A DNA stretch of 11,480 nucleotides, from assembly GCA_031284445.1 (NCBI GenBank), contig JAISZW010000110.1, positions 1-11,480 on the forward strand, read 5' to 3'. The notes under the pieces are model-generated. The model ran no database searches. It was not told the origin of the DNA and saw only the letters and a program-made list of their open reading frames with translations. Positions within the stretch are counted from its first letter, which is position 1. Every line of letters starts with the position of its first letter. Both the position numbers and the translations under genes were made by a program. The stretch comes from Candidatus Methanovirga basalitermitum. GTDB taxonomy: Archaea > Methanobacteriota > Methanobacteria > Methanobacteriales > Methanobacteriaceae. Of the stretch, positions 1 to 9,742 are shown piece by piece.

Positions 1-108
1 ACAAGTTTGCTTGAAAAACAAGTGTTTCATTACAAACTTAAATTTGATTTTATAAGAGATTCTTTGTTTTGACATTGGGGCATCAGAGCACTCCAGTTTT
101 TGAAAGTC

Positions 109-125
109 TGTTTAAAATGTAAACA
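109..125. promoter_or_regulatory. Small palindrome at the permease -35 region (operator candidate)
   Basis: TGTTTA (109-114) and TAAACA (120-125) form a perfect 6-bp inverted repeat around a 5-nt spacer. It lies over the position expected for the -35 element of the -10 box at 135-140. Such an element could bind a dimeric regulator, but arms of this size are not rare in AT-rich DNA, so this is only a candidate. Confidence 0.2.
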
Positions 126-140
126 AGATATTTATATAAT
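111..140 (+). promoter_or_regulatory. Putative promoter of the permease gene
   Basis: A perfect TATAAT lies at 135-140, with a poor -35 match (TTTAAA, 111-116) 18 bp upstream. Transcription would begin near 147, leaving about 5 nt before the ATG at 152, so the message is nearly leaderless. No Shine-Dalgarno sequence is present, which fits. It probably drives both the permease and copy A, which overlaps the permease stop codon. Confidence 0.55.
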
Positions 141-151
141 AAATATAACAT

Positions 152-1699
152 ATGGACAAGGGTGTTAAGATCAAAGCTTCTAGCGAAAATAAAAAACTTA
201 CATTAAAAGAATTTGTATGAAATGCATTTAATAGTATTTTTGGAATTACGTTTTTAAATTATTTTGCTACTGTCATAACTGGAACTGATGGTGGCCAACC
301 ATTAGGGTTACATGTTATTTGGATTTTTTTAATTGCTTCTACTTTTGCCTACATCTGTATTTTTGCTTATAAAAAACTTTCTAGTAGATTTGATGGTGAT
401 AAAAATGGAGGAGCAATGATTTATGCTTATGGCACAAAAGGAAAATTATTTGGTTGTTTTGTGGGATATTCGCAGTTATTAATTATTCCTTTAACTGTTT
501 CTGTACAAATGAATATGATCATTAAAAATATTTTTTCACCCGATATTGTCAGTGATTCAACAAAAATTCCTTTTAATGTGCAAGATTGAGGCGCATTTAC
601 CAATTTATATTTAGATCTTATTGGAATGGCAATATTTACAGGTGTGATGTTATTAAACATTATGGGAATTAAGTTCTTTAAAAAATTCTCTAAATGAAGT
701 GGAATTGTTAAATGAGCAGCTGGTGGGACATTTATTATGTTAGGATTTGTTTTAATGTTTATGAAAGCAGGCACCAATTTACCATCATGAGCAGACAAAT
801 CTCATGTAGATTTATACAATTTTACTCAGGCATTTAATGTTTCATTTTTTACGTTAGCAGGATTTGAAAGTATTTTGACATCAGGTAAGAACGTTGAAAA
901 TGCAAAGAAAAATTTAGGTAAAGGTATTAATATTTCTATGCTTATTTCAATTGGTGCCTCACTGATTTTTTTATTTATTATGTTTTGTGCATTTGGCAAT
1001 TTTTCTGAAAACCAAGACATTAATGGTTGAACTTCAGTTTTCGGTCAAAATGTGTATGCTAAAATAGGTATCTCATTTTCGATTCTTGGGATTATTATTA
1101 TGTATACAAATGCGGCCATCCAAAACGGTTTGTATGCCGGAACATCATTACAACCACTAAGTGAAGTTGGTTTTTTTAGCAAAAAAGCAAGCTATTTAAA
1201 TAAAGATAACATACCGGTACGTGCGATCGTCAACATGGTGTGTATTTGTATTGCTGTAGCAGTTATTTTATTGGTAATTCCTGAAATAATCGAAGGGATA
1301 AATCTAATGCCAAAAATGAACGGTAATCGTGTCCATGATATTATGGAAATCCATGATTACAAAGCACCATTTTCTGTTGCTTCATTATCACAAGTAACTG
1401 CTGTTTTTGCCATCATTACCTACGCTTCTGTCATATTTTCTGTATTATGGTGCATCTTTAAACAAAAAAGTATCAAATCAAATTTATTTTTAAATATCGC
1501 ATTTATCGTTTGTGGGATTGGATTGGTATTTTTAATATTTAGTCATTATTTCTTTGAGGTATATGATTGCATAAATGATAAAAATGATAAATCATTCTTG
1601 ATTAAATTAGTTGCTGAAGTTATTGTGTTAGTTGGATCGTATGGATTTTTTGCAATAAATTATAGTATCAAACGAAAATCAATACTCAATACATACTAA
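152..1699 (+). CDS. APC-superfamily amino-acid permease
   Basis: Integral membrane transporter of 515 residues, read with TGA as Trp (for example codon 218-220). About twelve hydrophobic segments can be seen, the first near residues 25-43, others near 53-72, 152-172, 262-284, 301-325, 360-380, 412-436 and 445-468. Two APC hallmarks are visible: the glycine-rich GGAMIYAYG region followed by G..FGCFVGY before TM3, and the FFTLAGFES stretch followed by a K-N-x-x-N-A-K-K-N loop around residues 235-255, corresponding to the usual GFE...NP.K signature. It should move amino acids or related amines across the membrane by a secondary mechanism; the substrate is not predictable. The ATG at 152 is the first start after the -10 box. 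Its TAA (1697-1699) shares one base with the ATG of the first ligase copy, so the two are translationally coupled and presumably one operon. That pairing suggests it supplies substrate to, or exports product from, the ligases. Confidence 0.85.
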
Positions 1700-3014
1700 T
1701 GAAAAAGAACGCAGTAGTTTGTGTAAATCCTCACGATCGACAAGCCCATATCTTAGATTTTTATAAAAAATATAATTTTATTCCAATTCTAATTTATTCA
1801 AAAGCAAAAGATGCTATTGGTGATTTAAATAATTTTGTATATGGACAAATTAAAAGTATAAAATCTAGAATTAAAAATTTAGTTTTCTTTATTGATAAGG
1901 GCAATGATTTTGATAAAATTGTTAAAGAATTAAAAGAAAAGTTCAATGTTTTAGCGGTATGTCCTGGTTTTGACGTTTCGTTGGAATATGTCGATAGATT
2001 ATCAGCAGCATTGGGGGGGTTAATGGCAATGACCTCAAAACCACTGTATGAAGGAAAGATAAAGGGTGGGTTGCTAAACAATTATTAAAAAATAAAATAA
2101 GAACACCAATTACACTTGAATTTTTACCAAATAATCCTGTAAATAAAACTTTAACTAATATTTTAAAGATATTTAAATCTTTTCCAATTGTGTTAAAACC
2201 ATATGAAGGAGTAGGGAGTAGGGGTGTACAAATAATTAACAATAAAACTGAATTGATTGCTGCATTAAATCAATGTGAAGAATTTCAAAAAATAAATCCA
2301 GCTATGTCAAAAAAATTTTTAATACAAGAATATATTGATGGAAATGAAGGGTATTTAGATTTTTACTCGATGAATGGAAAACATTTACTTACAGATTCAT
2401 GGATGTATGTTAAACAAATTTCTTCTGGAAATAATTTAGGTTTTTATGATATTCTTTTAATGAAAAAAAATACATTATTAGCAAAATCTGAAACATATTG
2501 CAAAAAAGTATTAGATGTCATTGGCTATAAATGAGGTCCAACTCACATTGAAGTTAAATATGACAAGAAAGGTGTTTGTTTAATCGAAGTCAATATGCGT
2601 GTTGCTGGATTACATTCGTTAACACAACAACCAATTTTCTTTGAATACTCAACCCCTGAACTCTCTTTTTTATCACTAACTAATTCACCATTACTTACCA
2701 AATATCTCAATAAAAATGTTTATGATAAATCAAAGACTTTATGTCAAGGTGTTTATAAAATAAATGCCCCATATGACTTTGTTGCAAAAAAAATTAATGT
2801 GAAAAAATTTGTTGTAAATTTACCCACATTTAAAGAGGTAGTTTCGTATATGGAAATTAATGATCAAACAAAGAAAACAATCGATTTAACCAGTGCAATT
2901 GGTGAAATATCATTACTTGGTTCCGAAAAACAAGTAAAGATCGATTTAGAAAAAATACATAAAAGTTGAAAAAATGATTTTGAATTGTGGTATGGAATTA
3001 AAAATAATAAATAA
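1699..3014 (+). pseudogene. ATP-grasp ligase copy A, frameshifted at a poly-G tract
   Basis: First array copy, starting at the ATG that overlaps the permease TAA; it lacks the 6-7 residue leader of the other copies. The first frame gives a preATP-grasp domain (NAVVCVNPHDRQ...) and runs to 104 residues in register, then meets seven G at 2013-2019 where paralogs read Leu-Gly-Val from at most four or five G. The frame then ends at TAA 2086-2088 (129 aa). The -1 frame continues without stop to TAA 3012-3014 and holds a complete core: KPYEGVGSRG from 2196, QEYIDG, H-I-E-V and L-I-E-V-N-M-R. Everything after the shift looks intact, so the break is recent, reversible (loss of two G or gain of one G restores the frame) or bypassed: G-GGG-GGG is also a possible -1 slippery heptamer. 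A sequencing error in the homopolymer is the main alternative. Its pocket segment (QISSGNNL) resembles copy D. Confidence 0.8.
2013..2019 (+). repeat. G7 homopolymer at the frameshift of copy A
   Basis: A run of seven G, the longest G run in this AT-rich window; the equivalent site in the six other copies has mixed sequence such as GGCGTG, GGAGTT or GGTGTG, or at most four G. It sets the reading frame of copy A: five or eight G would join both halves. Candidate site for slipped-strand phase switching or polymerase/ribosome slippage. Confidence 0.7.
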
Positions 3015-3050
3015 ATTCATAATTTAATCAATTTCTAGCCTTAATAATTG

Positions 3051-3066
3051 TATAATATTAAGAATG
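3051..3066 (+). promoter_or_regulatory. Leaderless-type promoter of copy B
   Basis: TATAAT at 3051-3056 in the 49-nt spacer after copy A, with the ATG of copy B at 3064, only 7 nt further. A transcript starting the usual 6-8 nt after the -10 box would begin at or next to the start codon. No convincing -35 and no Shine-Dalgarno sequence is seen. The string TATAATATTAA just before the start recurs exactly before copies C and F. Confidence 0.6.
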
Positions 3067-4398
3067 AGAAACACTAAAACATCAAATAAAAAAAATGCAG
3101 TGGTTTGTGTAAACCCCCACAATCGGCAATCATATATTCTAGAATTTTATAAAAAATATAATTTCACACCAATTCTAATTTACTCAGCAGCAAAAGATGC
3201 CACTGGTGATTGAACAGATGGTGTGCGCGGGCAAATTGCCGAAATTAGGAGTAGAATGCCTAATGTTGTTTATTTAGAAGATAAAGGTAATGATTTTAAC
3301 AAAATTGTTAAACAATTAAAAGAAAAATACAATGTTTTAGCGGTTTGTCCTGGTTATGATGTTTCATTAGAATATGTTGATAGATTATCTGCCGCATTGG
3401 GCGTGCATTGCAATGATCCTAAAACCACTGCATTAAGAAAAGATAAAGGGTGGGTTGCTAAACAATTATTGAAAAATAAAATAAGAACACCAATTACGGC
3501 TGAATTTTCCTTAAAATCGCCAATTAAAGCAACTATAAGTAGAATTTCTAAATTAATAAAAACATACCCAATAGTTTTAAAGCCTTTTGAAGGTTATGGT
3601 GGTGTTGGGGTACAAATTATTAATCATAAAAATGAATTTGAAAAAGCTTTAAAAGAATATGCAACCTTCCAAAAAACTAATCCAACAATGTCAGCAAAAT
3701 TTTTGGCACAAGAATATATTAATGGTGAAGAAGGATACCTTGATTTTGAGTCATTTAATGGTAAACATTTACTGACTGATGCTTGGATGTACGAAAAACT
3801 TCAAACTGTAAATAGAACATTGCATAAAGATCTGTTTCTCATAATGAAAAATACTCCATTATTGGCAAAAGCCACAGCATATTGTAAAAAAGTATTGGAT
3901 GCCATTGGGTATAAATGAGGTCCAACCCACATAGAAGTAAAATTCGATAAAAAAGGTGTATGTTTAATCGAAGTTAATATGCGTGTGATGGGGACCCACT
4001 TATTGACAAAACAACCAATTTTCTTTGAATACTCAACTCCTGAGCTTGCTTTTTTATCACTAACTAATTCGCCATTGCTTGCGAAGTATATTGGCAAAAA
4101 TATCTACAATAAATCAAAAACTCTATGTCAAGCTATATATATCATTAATGCACCATATGATTTTATCGCTAAAAAAATTAATGTGAAAAATTTATTTGGG
4201 AATTTATCAACATTTAAAGAATTCTTTTCTGCTATAAAAGTAAATGATAAAGTAAAACAAACAAATGATTTTCCTGAATTGATTGGGGAGATTTCACTGG
4301 TTGGGCCTGACAAACAAGTAAGGGCTGATTTAGCAACAATAAATAAAAGTTGAACAAATGATTTTAAAAATTGATATAATATTAAAAATGAAAAATAA
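3064..4398 (+). CDS. ATP-grasp carboxylate-amine ligase, copy B
   Basis: Predicted cytoplasmic ligase of 444 residues that would activate a carboxylate as acyl-phosphate with ATP and join it to an amine; the family includes L-amino-acid (dipeptide) ligases such as BacD. N-terminal preATP-grasp domain (about 10-115), then N-D-P-K-T-T.LRKDKGW, the ATP-grasp glycine loop from Lys173 (KPFEGYGGVG, where most copies have GxGS), QEYINGEEG, S-F-N-G-K...TDAWMY, and the Mg/ATP ligands Glu291, Glu303, Asn305 with Arg307. A C-terminal part of about 130 residues ends in W-Y-N-I-K-N-E-K. TGA serves as Trp at several sites. The pocket segment (LQTVNRTLH) and lid place it with copy F. Its last codons contain the promoter and ATG of copy C (11-nt overlap). 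The start at 3064 is fixed by the adjoining -10 box and by alignment to the other copies. The exact substrate is unknown. Confidence 0.85.
4375..4390 (+). promoter_or_regulatory. Internal promoter for copies C-D-E inside the end of copy B
   Basis: TATAAT (4375-4380) is followed 7 nt later by the ATG of copy C (4388). These bases are also codons of copy B: TAT-AAT-ATT-AAA encodes Tyr-Asn-Ile-Lys, where the copies C, F and G read Tyr-Gly-Ile-Lys from TAC-GGA or TAT-GGA. The changed codons create the perfect -10 box. No clear -35. The equivalent positions before D, E and G lack a -10, so C, D and E probably share this start. Confidence 0.5.
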
Positions 4399-5719
4399 TA
4401 TATCAAATAAAAAGAATGCAGTAGTTTGTGTAAATCCCCATGATCGTCAAGGCAACATTTTAGATTTCTATAAAAAATATAATTTTACCCCAATCTTAAT
4501 ATATTCTGAAGCAAAAAATGCTATTGGTGATTTAAATGATCTTGTATATGGACAAATTAAATACATTAAATCCAGACTTCCGAATGTTATTTGCTTGGTT
4601 GATAAAGGTAATGATTTCAACAAAATTGTTAAAGAATTAAAAGAAAAGTATAATGTTTTGGCAGTTTGTCCTGGTTATGATGTTTCATTAGAATACGTTG
4701 ATAAACTAGCACAAGCATTAGGAGTTAAAGGCAATGATCCCAAGACTACCTCATTAAGAAAAGATAAAGGATGAGTCGCCAAGCAATTGCTTAAAAATAA
4801 AATAAGAACACCAATTACTATGGATTTTTCTCCTAAAGATTCAATAAAGACAAATTTAACAAAAATTTTAAAAACAATTAAATCTTTCCCAATCGTATTA
4901 AAACCATATGAGGGTGCAGGAAGTGTTGGCATACAGATAGTTAATAATGAAAAGGATTTAACAAATGCGCTTCAAGAATGCTCAAAAATTCAAAAATTAA
5001 ATCCAACTATGTCTGTAAAATTTTTGGCACAAGAGTATATTGATGGTGAAGAAGGCTTTCTTGATTTTTATTCTTTCAATGGCAAACATTTACTTACTGA
5101 TGCGTGGATATACAACAAACAACGAGTTGGAAATAAAACATTGTATATAGGTCTTGTTTTAAATATGAAAAAAACTCCACTATTGGCAAAAGCTGAAGCA
5201 TATTGCAGAAAAATTCTTGATGCTATTGGATATAAATGGGGTCCAACCCACATTGAAGTTAAATATGACAAAAAGGGTGTGTGTTTAATTGAAGTTAATA
5301 TGCGTGTGATGGGAACCCACTCATTACCTCAACAACCTGTTTTTTTTGATTATTCCACACCAGAGCTTGCTTTTTTATCATTAACTAATTCTCCTCTACT
5401 TTCGAAATATCTTAATAAAAATGTCTATGATAAATCGAAAAAATTATGCCAAATATTGTATATAATACATTCTCCATATAATTTTGTTGCTGGGAAAATT
5501 AATGTGAAAAAATTTGTTGAAAATTTGCCTACATTTAAAGAACTAATTTCTTCCATAAAAACTAATGATCATGTGAAGCAGTCAGGTGATTTATTTGACG
5601 CCATTGGTGAAATATCTCTACTTGGCTCTGAAAAACAAGTGAAGATTGATTTTGAAAAAATACGCAAGAGTTGGGAAAACGATTTTAAGAGTTGATACGG
5701 AATTAAAAATGAAAAATAG
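4388..5719 (+). CDS. ATP-grasp carboxylate-amine ligase, copy C
   Basis: A 443-residue paralog, complete under code 4. The ATP-grasp core is canonical: glycine loop KPYEGAGSVG at 172-181, Q215-E-Y-I-D-G-E-E-G, a T-D-A-W motif near residue 237, K-W-G-P-T-H at 283-288, Glu290, Glu302, Asn304, Arg306. The Trp of that motif is TGG here but TGA in the other copies. The pocket segment (QRVGNKTLY) groups with B and F. The ATG at 4388 is chosen over the upstream in-frame ATG at 4358 because it aligns with the other copies and sits right behind the -10 box. Start overlaps the end of B by 11 nt and its own stop (TAG 5717-5719) overlaps D by 11 nt, so it is probably translated in a coupled C-D-E unit. 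It ends in the conserved W-Y-G-I-K-N-E-K. Amino-acid or dipeptide ligase activity is inferred from the family. Confidence 0.86.
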
Positions 5720-7043
5720 TACTACATTAAATAAAAAAAATGCAGTAATTTGTGTAAATCCCCATGATCGTCAAGCTCACGTTTTAGATTTTTATAAAAA
5801 ATATAATTTTACCCCTATCTTAATATATTCTGAAACAAAAGATGCTATTGGTGATATGGGTATTGGTATTAATGAACAAGTTAAAAATATTAAATCTCGT
5901 ATCCCTAATCTTGTCTATTTAGTTGACAAAGGTAATGATTTTGACAAAATTGTTAAAGAATTAAAAGAAAAGTATAATGTACTAGCAGTATGTCCGGGTT
6001 ATGATGTTTCATTAGAATATGTAGACAGATTGTCGAAAGCATTAGGTGTGCATGGTAATGACCCTAACACCACTGCATTAAGAAGAGATAAAGGGTGGGT
6101 TAATAAACAATTATTTAAAAACAAAATCCGAACACCGATTACTATGGAATTTTATTTAAATACCAGTGCAATTGACATTTCAAATAAAATTTTAAATACA
6201 ATAAAAACATTTCCAATTGTTTTAAAACCTTATGAAGGTTCTGGTAGTAGGGGTGTACAAATTATTAGTAGTAAAAAAGATTTAGTTGAAGCACTTAATG
6301 ATTGTTTAAAATTTAAAGAGATAAATCCAATAATGTCTAATAAATTTTTGGCACAAGAATATATTGATGGTGAAGAGGGTTTCCTTGATTTTTATTCATT
6401 TAATGGCAAACATTTACTTACTGATGCATGGATGTACACTAAACAAATTTTTTCTGGTATTAATCTAGCATTTAAAACTACTCTAATAATGAAAAATACT
6501 CCACTATTAGCAAAAGCCACAGCATATTGTAAAAAAGTTTTGGATGCTATCGGCTATAAATGAGGTCCAACCCACATAGAAGTAAAATTTGATAAAAAAG
6601 GTGTATGTTTAATTGAGGTTAATATGCGTGTGATGGGGGTTCACTCATTGACAGAACAGCCAATTTTCTTTGAATATGCAACACCTGAACTTGCTTTTTT
6701 ATCACTAACTAATTCACCATTACTTTCAAAGTATATTGGCAAAAACGTCTATAATAAATCTAAAAAATTATGTCAAGCTATATATACAATTAATGCACCA
6801 TATAGTTTTACTGTTAAAAAATTTAATATAAAAAATTTATTTGGAAATTTACCTACTTTTAACGAGTTCATATCATCGGTAAAAGTAAATGATGAAATAA
6901 AGAAAACAGGTGATTTATCTGAACTAATTGGTGAAATATCCCTACTTGGCTCTGAGAAACAAGTAAAGATTGATTTAGAAAAAATACATAAAAGTTGAAC
7001 AAATGATTTCAAGTCATGGTATGGACTTAAAAATGAAAAATAG
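5709..7043 (+). CDS. ATP-grasp carboxylate-amine ligase, copy D
   Basis: A 444-residue paralog. PreATP-grasp domain beginning KKNAVICVNPHDRQ, then N-D-P-N-T-T.LRRDKGW, glycine loop KPYEGSGSRG from Lys173, QEYIDGEEG, TDAWMY, and metal/ATP residues Glu291, Glu303, Asn305, Arg307. The pocket segment (QIFSGINL) is of the same type as in copy A, so D may be the intact version of A's specificity. The first 50 nt are identical to the first 50 nt of copy E, a sign of recent exchange at the 5' end. An A8 tract lies at 5733-5740. An in-frame ATG at 5646 exists inside copy C, but 5709 matches the starts of the other copies. No promoter is visible just upstream; the 11-nt overlap with C implies translational coupling. 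The overlap with E has the same form. Confidence 0.86.
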
Positions 7044-8358
7044 TACTACATTAAATAAAAAAAATGCAGTAATTTGTGTAAACCCTCATGATCGACAGAG
7101 TTATATTTTAGATTTTTATAAAAAATATAATTTCACTCCTATTTTAATCTATTCAAAAGCAAAAGATGCTATTGGTGATATGAGTGATGGTGTGAGTACA
7201 TATATCGGCAAAACAAAAAGTAGAAATAAAAATTTAGTTTTTTTTACTGATAAAGGTAATGATTTTGACAAAATTGTTAAAGAATTAAAAGAAAAGTATA
7301 ATGTTTTAGCAGTTTGCCCTGGTTGAGATGTATCATTAGAATATGTTGATAAACTAGCACAAGCATTAGGGGTTAATGGAAATGATCCAAAAACCATAAC
7401 TTTAAGAAAAGACAAAGGGTGGGTTGCTAAACAATTATTAAAAAATAAAATAAGAACACCAATTACTATGGAGTTTTCACCTAACAATTCTATAGACACA
7501 AATTTAAATAAAATTTCAAAAACTTTTAAATCATTTCCGATAGTTTTAAAACCATATGAAGGATTAGGTAGCAAGGGTGTGCAAATTATTAATAATAAAA
7601 TTGATCTTAAAAAGGCTTTGCACGAGTGTGTATACTTTCAAAAAATACATCCAAGCATGGGAAGTAAATTCTTGGTTCAAGAATATATATCTGGTGAAGA
7701 AGGTTTTGTTAATTTTTACTCTTTTAATGGCAAACATTTAGTTACTGATGCATGGATGTATAACAAGCGTCTAGTTAATGGACATTCACTTGATTTTGAA
7801 TGTGTTCTTACCATGAAAATGTCGCCAGCATTGAATAATGCTATATCATATTGTAAAAAAGTTTTGGATGCTATTGGTTATAAATGAGGTCCAACCCATA
7901 TTGAAGTTAAATATGATAATAAAGGTGTGTGTTTAATCGAAGTTAATATGCGTGTAATGGGTTCACATTGTCTTCCCAAACAACCTGTATTTTTTGATTA
8001 TTCTACCCCTGAGCTTGCATTTTTATCATTATCAAATTCGCCATTACTTGCTAAGTATATTGGTAAAGATGCCTATGATAAATCTAAAAAATTATGTCAA
8101 GCAATTTATTGTATAAATGCCCCATATGATTTTGTTGTTAAAAAAATTAATGTAGAAAGATGTATCAAGCATTTACCAACATTTAGTAGTTTTATTTCAA
8201 ATGTGAAAGTTAACGAAAAAGTAAAAAAAACTGTCAATATGATTGATACGATTGGCGAAATTGGGCTAGTTGGTAGTGAACGTCAAGTAAAAAAAGATTT
8301 AAAAGAATTACACAAAATATGAGAAAATAATTTTGCTGATTGATACGGAATAAAATAA
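7033..8358 (+). CDS. ATP-grasp carboxylate-amine ligase, copy E
   Basis: A 441-residue paralog, continuous only with TGA as Trp, including a distinctive P-G-W-D-V where others have P-G-Y-D-V or P-G-F-D-V. Glycine loop KPYEGLGSKG from Lys173; Glu291, Glu303, Asn305, Arg307 present. It differs from most copies in the central lid: QEYISGEEGFVNF replaces QEYIDGEEGFLDF. The pocket segment (KRLVNGHSLDFE followed by M-K-M-S-P) and the whole C-terminal half match copy G closely, while the 5' end matches copy D, so it is a mosaic. It ends in W-E-N-N-F-A-D-W-Y-G-I-K with TAA and no overlap with a next gene; the seven bases after the stop are also shared with G. That suggests E was once the terminal gene of the array. 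Last gene of the C-D-E unit. Confidence 0.86.
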
Positions 8359-8394
8359 AATATCAAGGCTAGAAGATAAATCTTAAAGAAACGA

Positions 8395-8410
8395 TATAAT
8401 ATTAATAGTG
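8395..8410 (+). promoter_or_regulatory. Leaderless-type promoter of copies F-G
   Basis: TATAAT at 8395-8400 near the end of the 49-nt spacer after copy E, with the GTG start of copy F at 8408. Spacing from -10 to start (7 nt) and the string TATAATATTAA are the same as for copies B and C, implying initiation at or beside the start codon. No -35 is recognisable. Copy G has no -10 of its own, so this promoter should serve both. Confidence 0.58.
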
Positions 8411-9742
8411 AAAAACAATACCACATCAAATATAAAAAATGCAGTAGTTTGTGTAAATCCTTTTGATCGTCAAGGCCATATTTTAGATTTTTATAAAAAA
8501 TATAATTTTGCTCCAATCTTAATATATTCTGAAGCAAAAGATGCCATTGGTGATGGCGGAGATGCTGTGCGTGTGCAAATTGCTAAAGTTAGAAGTAGAA
8601 TTCCTAATGTTGTTTATTTAGTTGATAAAGGTAATGATTTTAACAAAATTGTTAAACAATTAAAAGAAAAATACAATGTTTTAGCTGTTTGCCCTGGTTA
8701 TGATGTTTCATTAGAATATGGCGATAAACTAGCACAAGCGTTAGGGGTTAAGGGTAATGATCCTAAGACCACTGCATTAAGAAAAGATAAGGGCTGAGTA
8801 TCTAAACAATTGCTTAAAAATAAAATTAGAACACCAATTACAGCTGAATTTTCCTTAAAATCACCAATTAAAGTAATAATAAATAGTGTTTCTAAATTAA
8901 TAAAAACATACCCAATAGTTTTAAAACCATTTGTGGGTTATGGTGGTGTTGGCGTACAAATTATTAGCAATAAAAATGAATTTGAAAAAACTTTAAAAGA
9001 ATATGCAGTTTTCCAAAAAACTCATCCAACAATGTCAGCAAAATTTTTAGCACAAGAATATATTGATGGTGAAGAGGGATATCTTGATTTTTATTCTATT
9101 AATGGTAAACATTTATTTACCGATGCGTGAATGTACCAAAAACTTCGAATCGGAAATAGTACATTTCATAATGATGCTTATCTTATGATGAAAAAGACCC
9201 CACAACTAGCGAAAGCGGAAACATATTGTAAAAAAGTTTTAGATGCCATTGGCTTTAAATGAGGCCCAACCCATGTAGAAGTAAAATTTGATAAAAAAGG
9301 TGTATGTTTGATTGAAGTTAATTTGCGAGTAATGGGGGCACACTTTTTAACTGAACAAAATATTTTCTTCAATTATACTACACCAGAGCTTGCTTTTTTA
9401 TCATTAACTAATTCACCTTTACTTACTAAATATATTAGCAAAGACGTCTATGATAAATCTAAAAGCTCGTGTCAAGCGGTATATATCATTAATGCCCCAT
9501 ATGATTTTGTTGCCAAGAAGATTAATGTGGAAAAATTATTTAGGGAATTACCTACATTTAAAGAATTTATTTCTGCTGTAAAAGTAAATGATAAAGTAAA
9601 AAAGACAAATGATTTTCCCGAGTCAATTGGGGAGGTTTCATTAGTTGGCACTGAAAAACAAGTTAAAAATAATCTAGCAATAATAAACAAAAGTTGGAAA
9701 AATAATTTTGTTGATTGATATGGAATTAAAAATGAGAAATAA
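8408..9742 (+). CDS. ATP-grasp carboxylate-amine ligase, copy F (GTG start)
   Basis: A 444-residue paralog starting with GTG; the position is set by alignment of the leader (K-N-N-T-T-S-N) to the other copies and by the -10 box 7 nt upstream. It follows copy B in the lid (AEFSLKSPIK) and in the glycine loop, but the loop reads KPFVGYGGVG from Lys173: Val176 replaces the Glu found in all other copies, which might alter nucleotide binding. Glu291, Glu303, Asn305 and Arg307 are kept, although the usual N-M-R is N-L-R. The pocket segment (LRIGNSTFH) is of the B/C type. TGA is used for Trp at 9128-9130 and elsewhere. It ends W-Y-G-I-K-N-E-K with TAA at 9740-9742, overlapping copy G by 11 nt. It is among the more diverged copies, but no lesion is seen. 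Confidence 0.85.

Larger units (their letters stand above)
1..151. other. Upstream flank without a recognised gene
   Basis: Nothing here is recognisable as a gene. Frame 1 is open from the window edge to a TAA at 166-168 (55 codons, overlapping the permease start), so the C-terminal end of an upstream gene is possible, but the peptide resembles no family I know. A second frame ends at a TAA at 37-39. There is a weak AT-rich inverted repeat, AAGTTTG at 3-9 with CAAACTT at 33-39, that could be a remnant of a terminator hairpin but lacks a GC stem. The right part carries the permease promoter. Confidence 0.3.

Noticed and set aside
69..74. TTGACA as a perfect -35 box
   Set aside because: No -10-like hexamer lies 16-18 bp downstream, and the TATAAT at 135 is much too far away.
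5646..5708. Upstream in-frame ATGs as starts for C, D, E and G (4358, 5646, 7003, 9708)
   Set aside because: They would add residues lying inside the previous gene, absent from copies B and F, which start directly behind a promoter at the aligned position.
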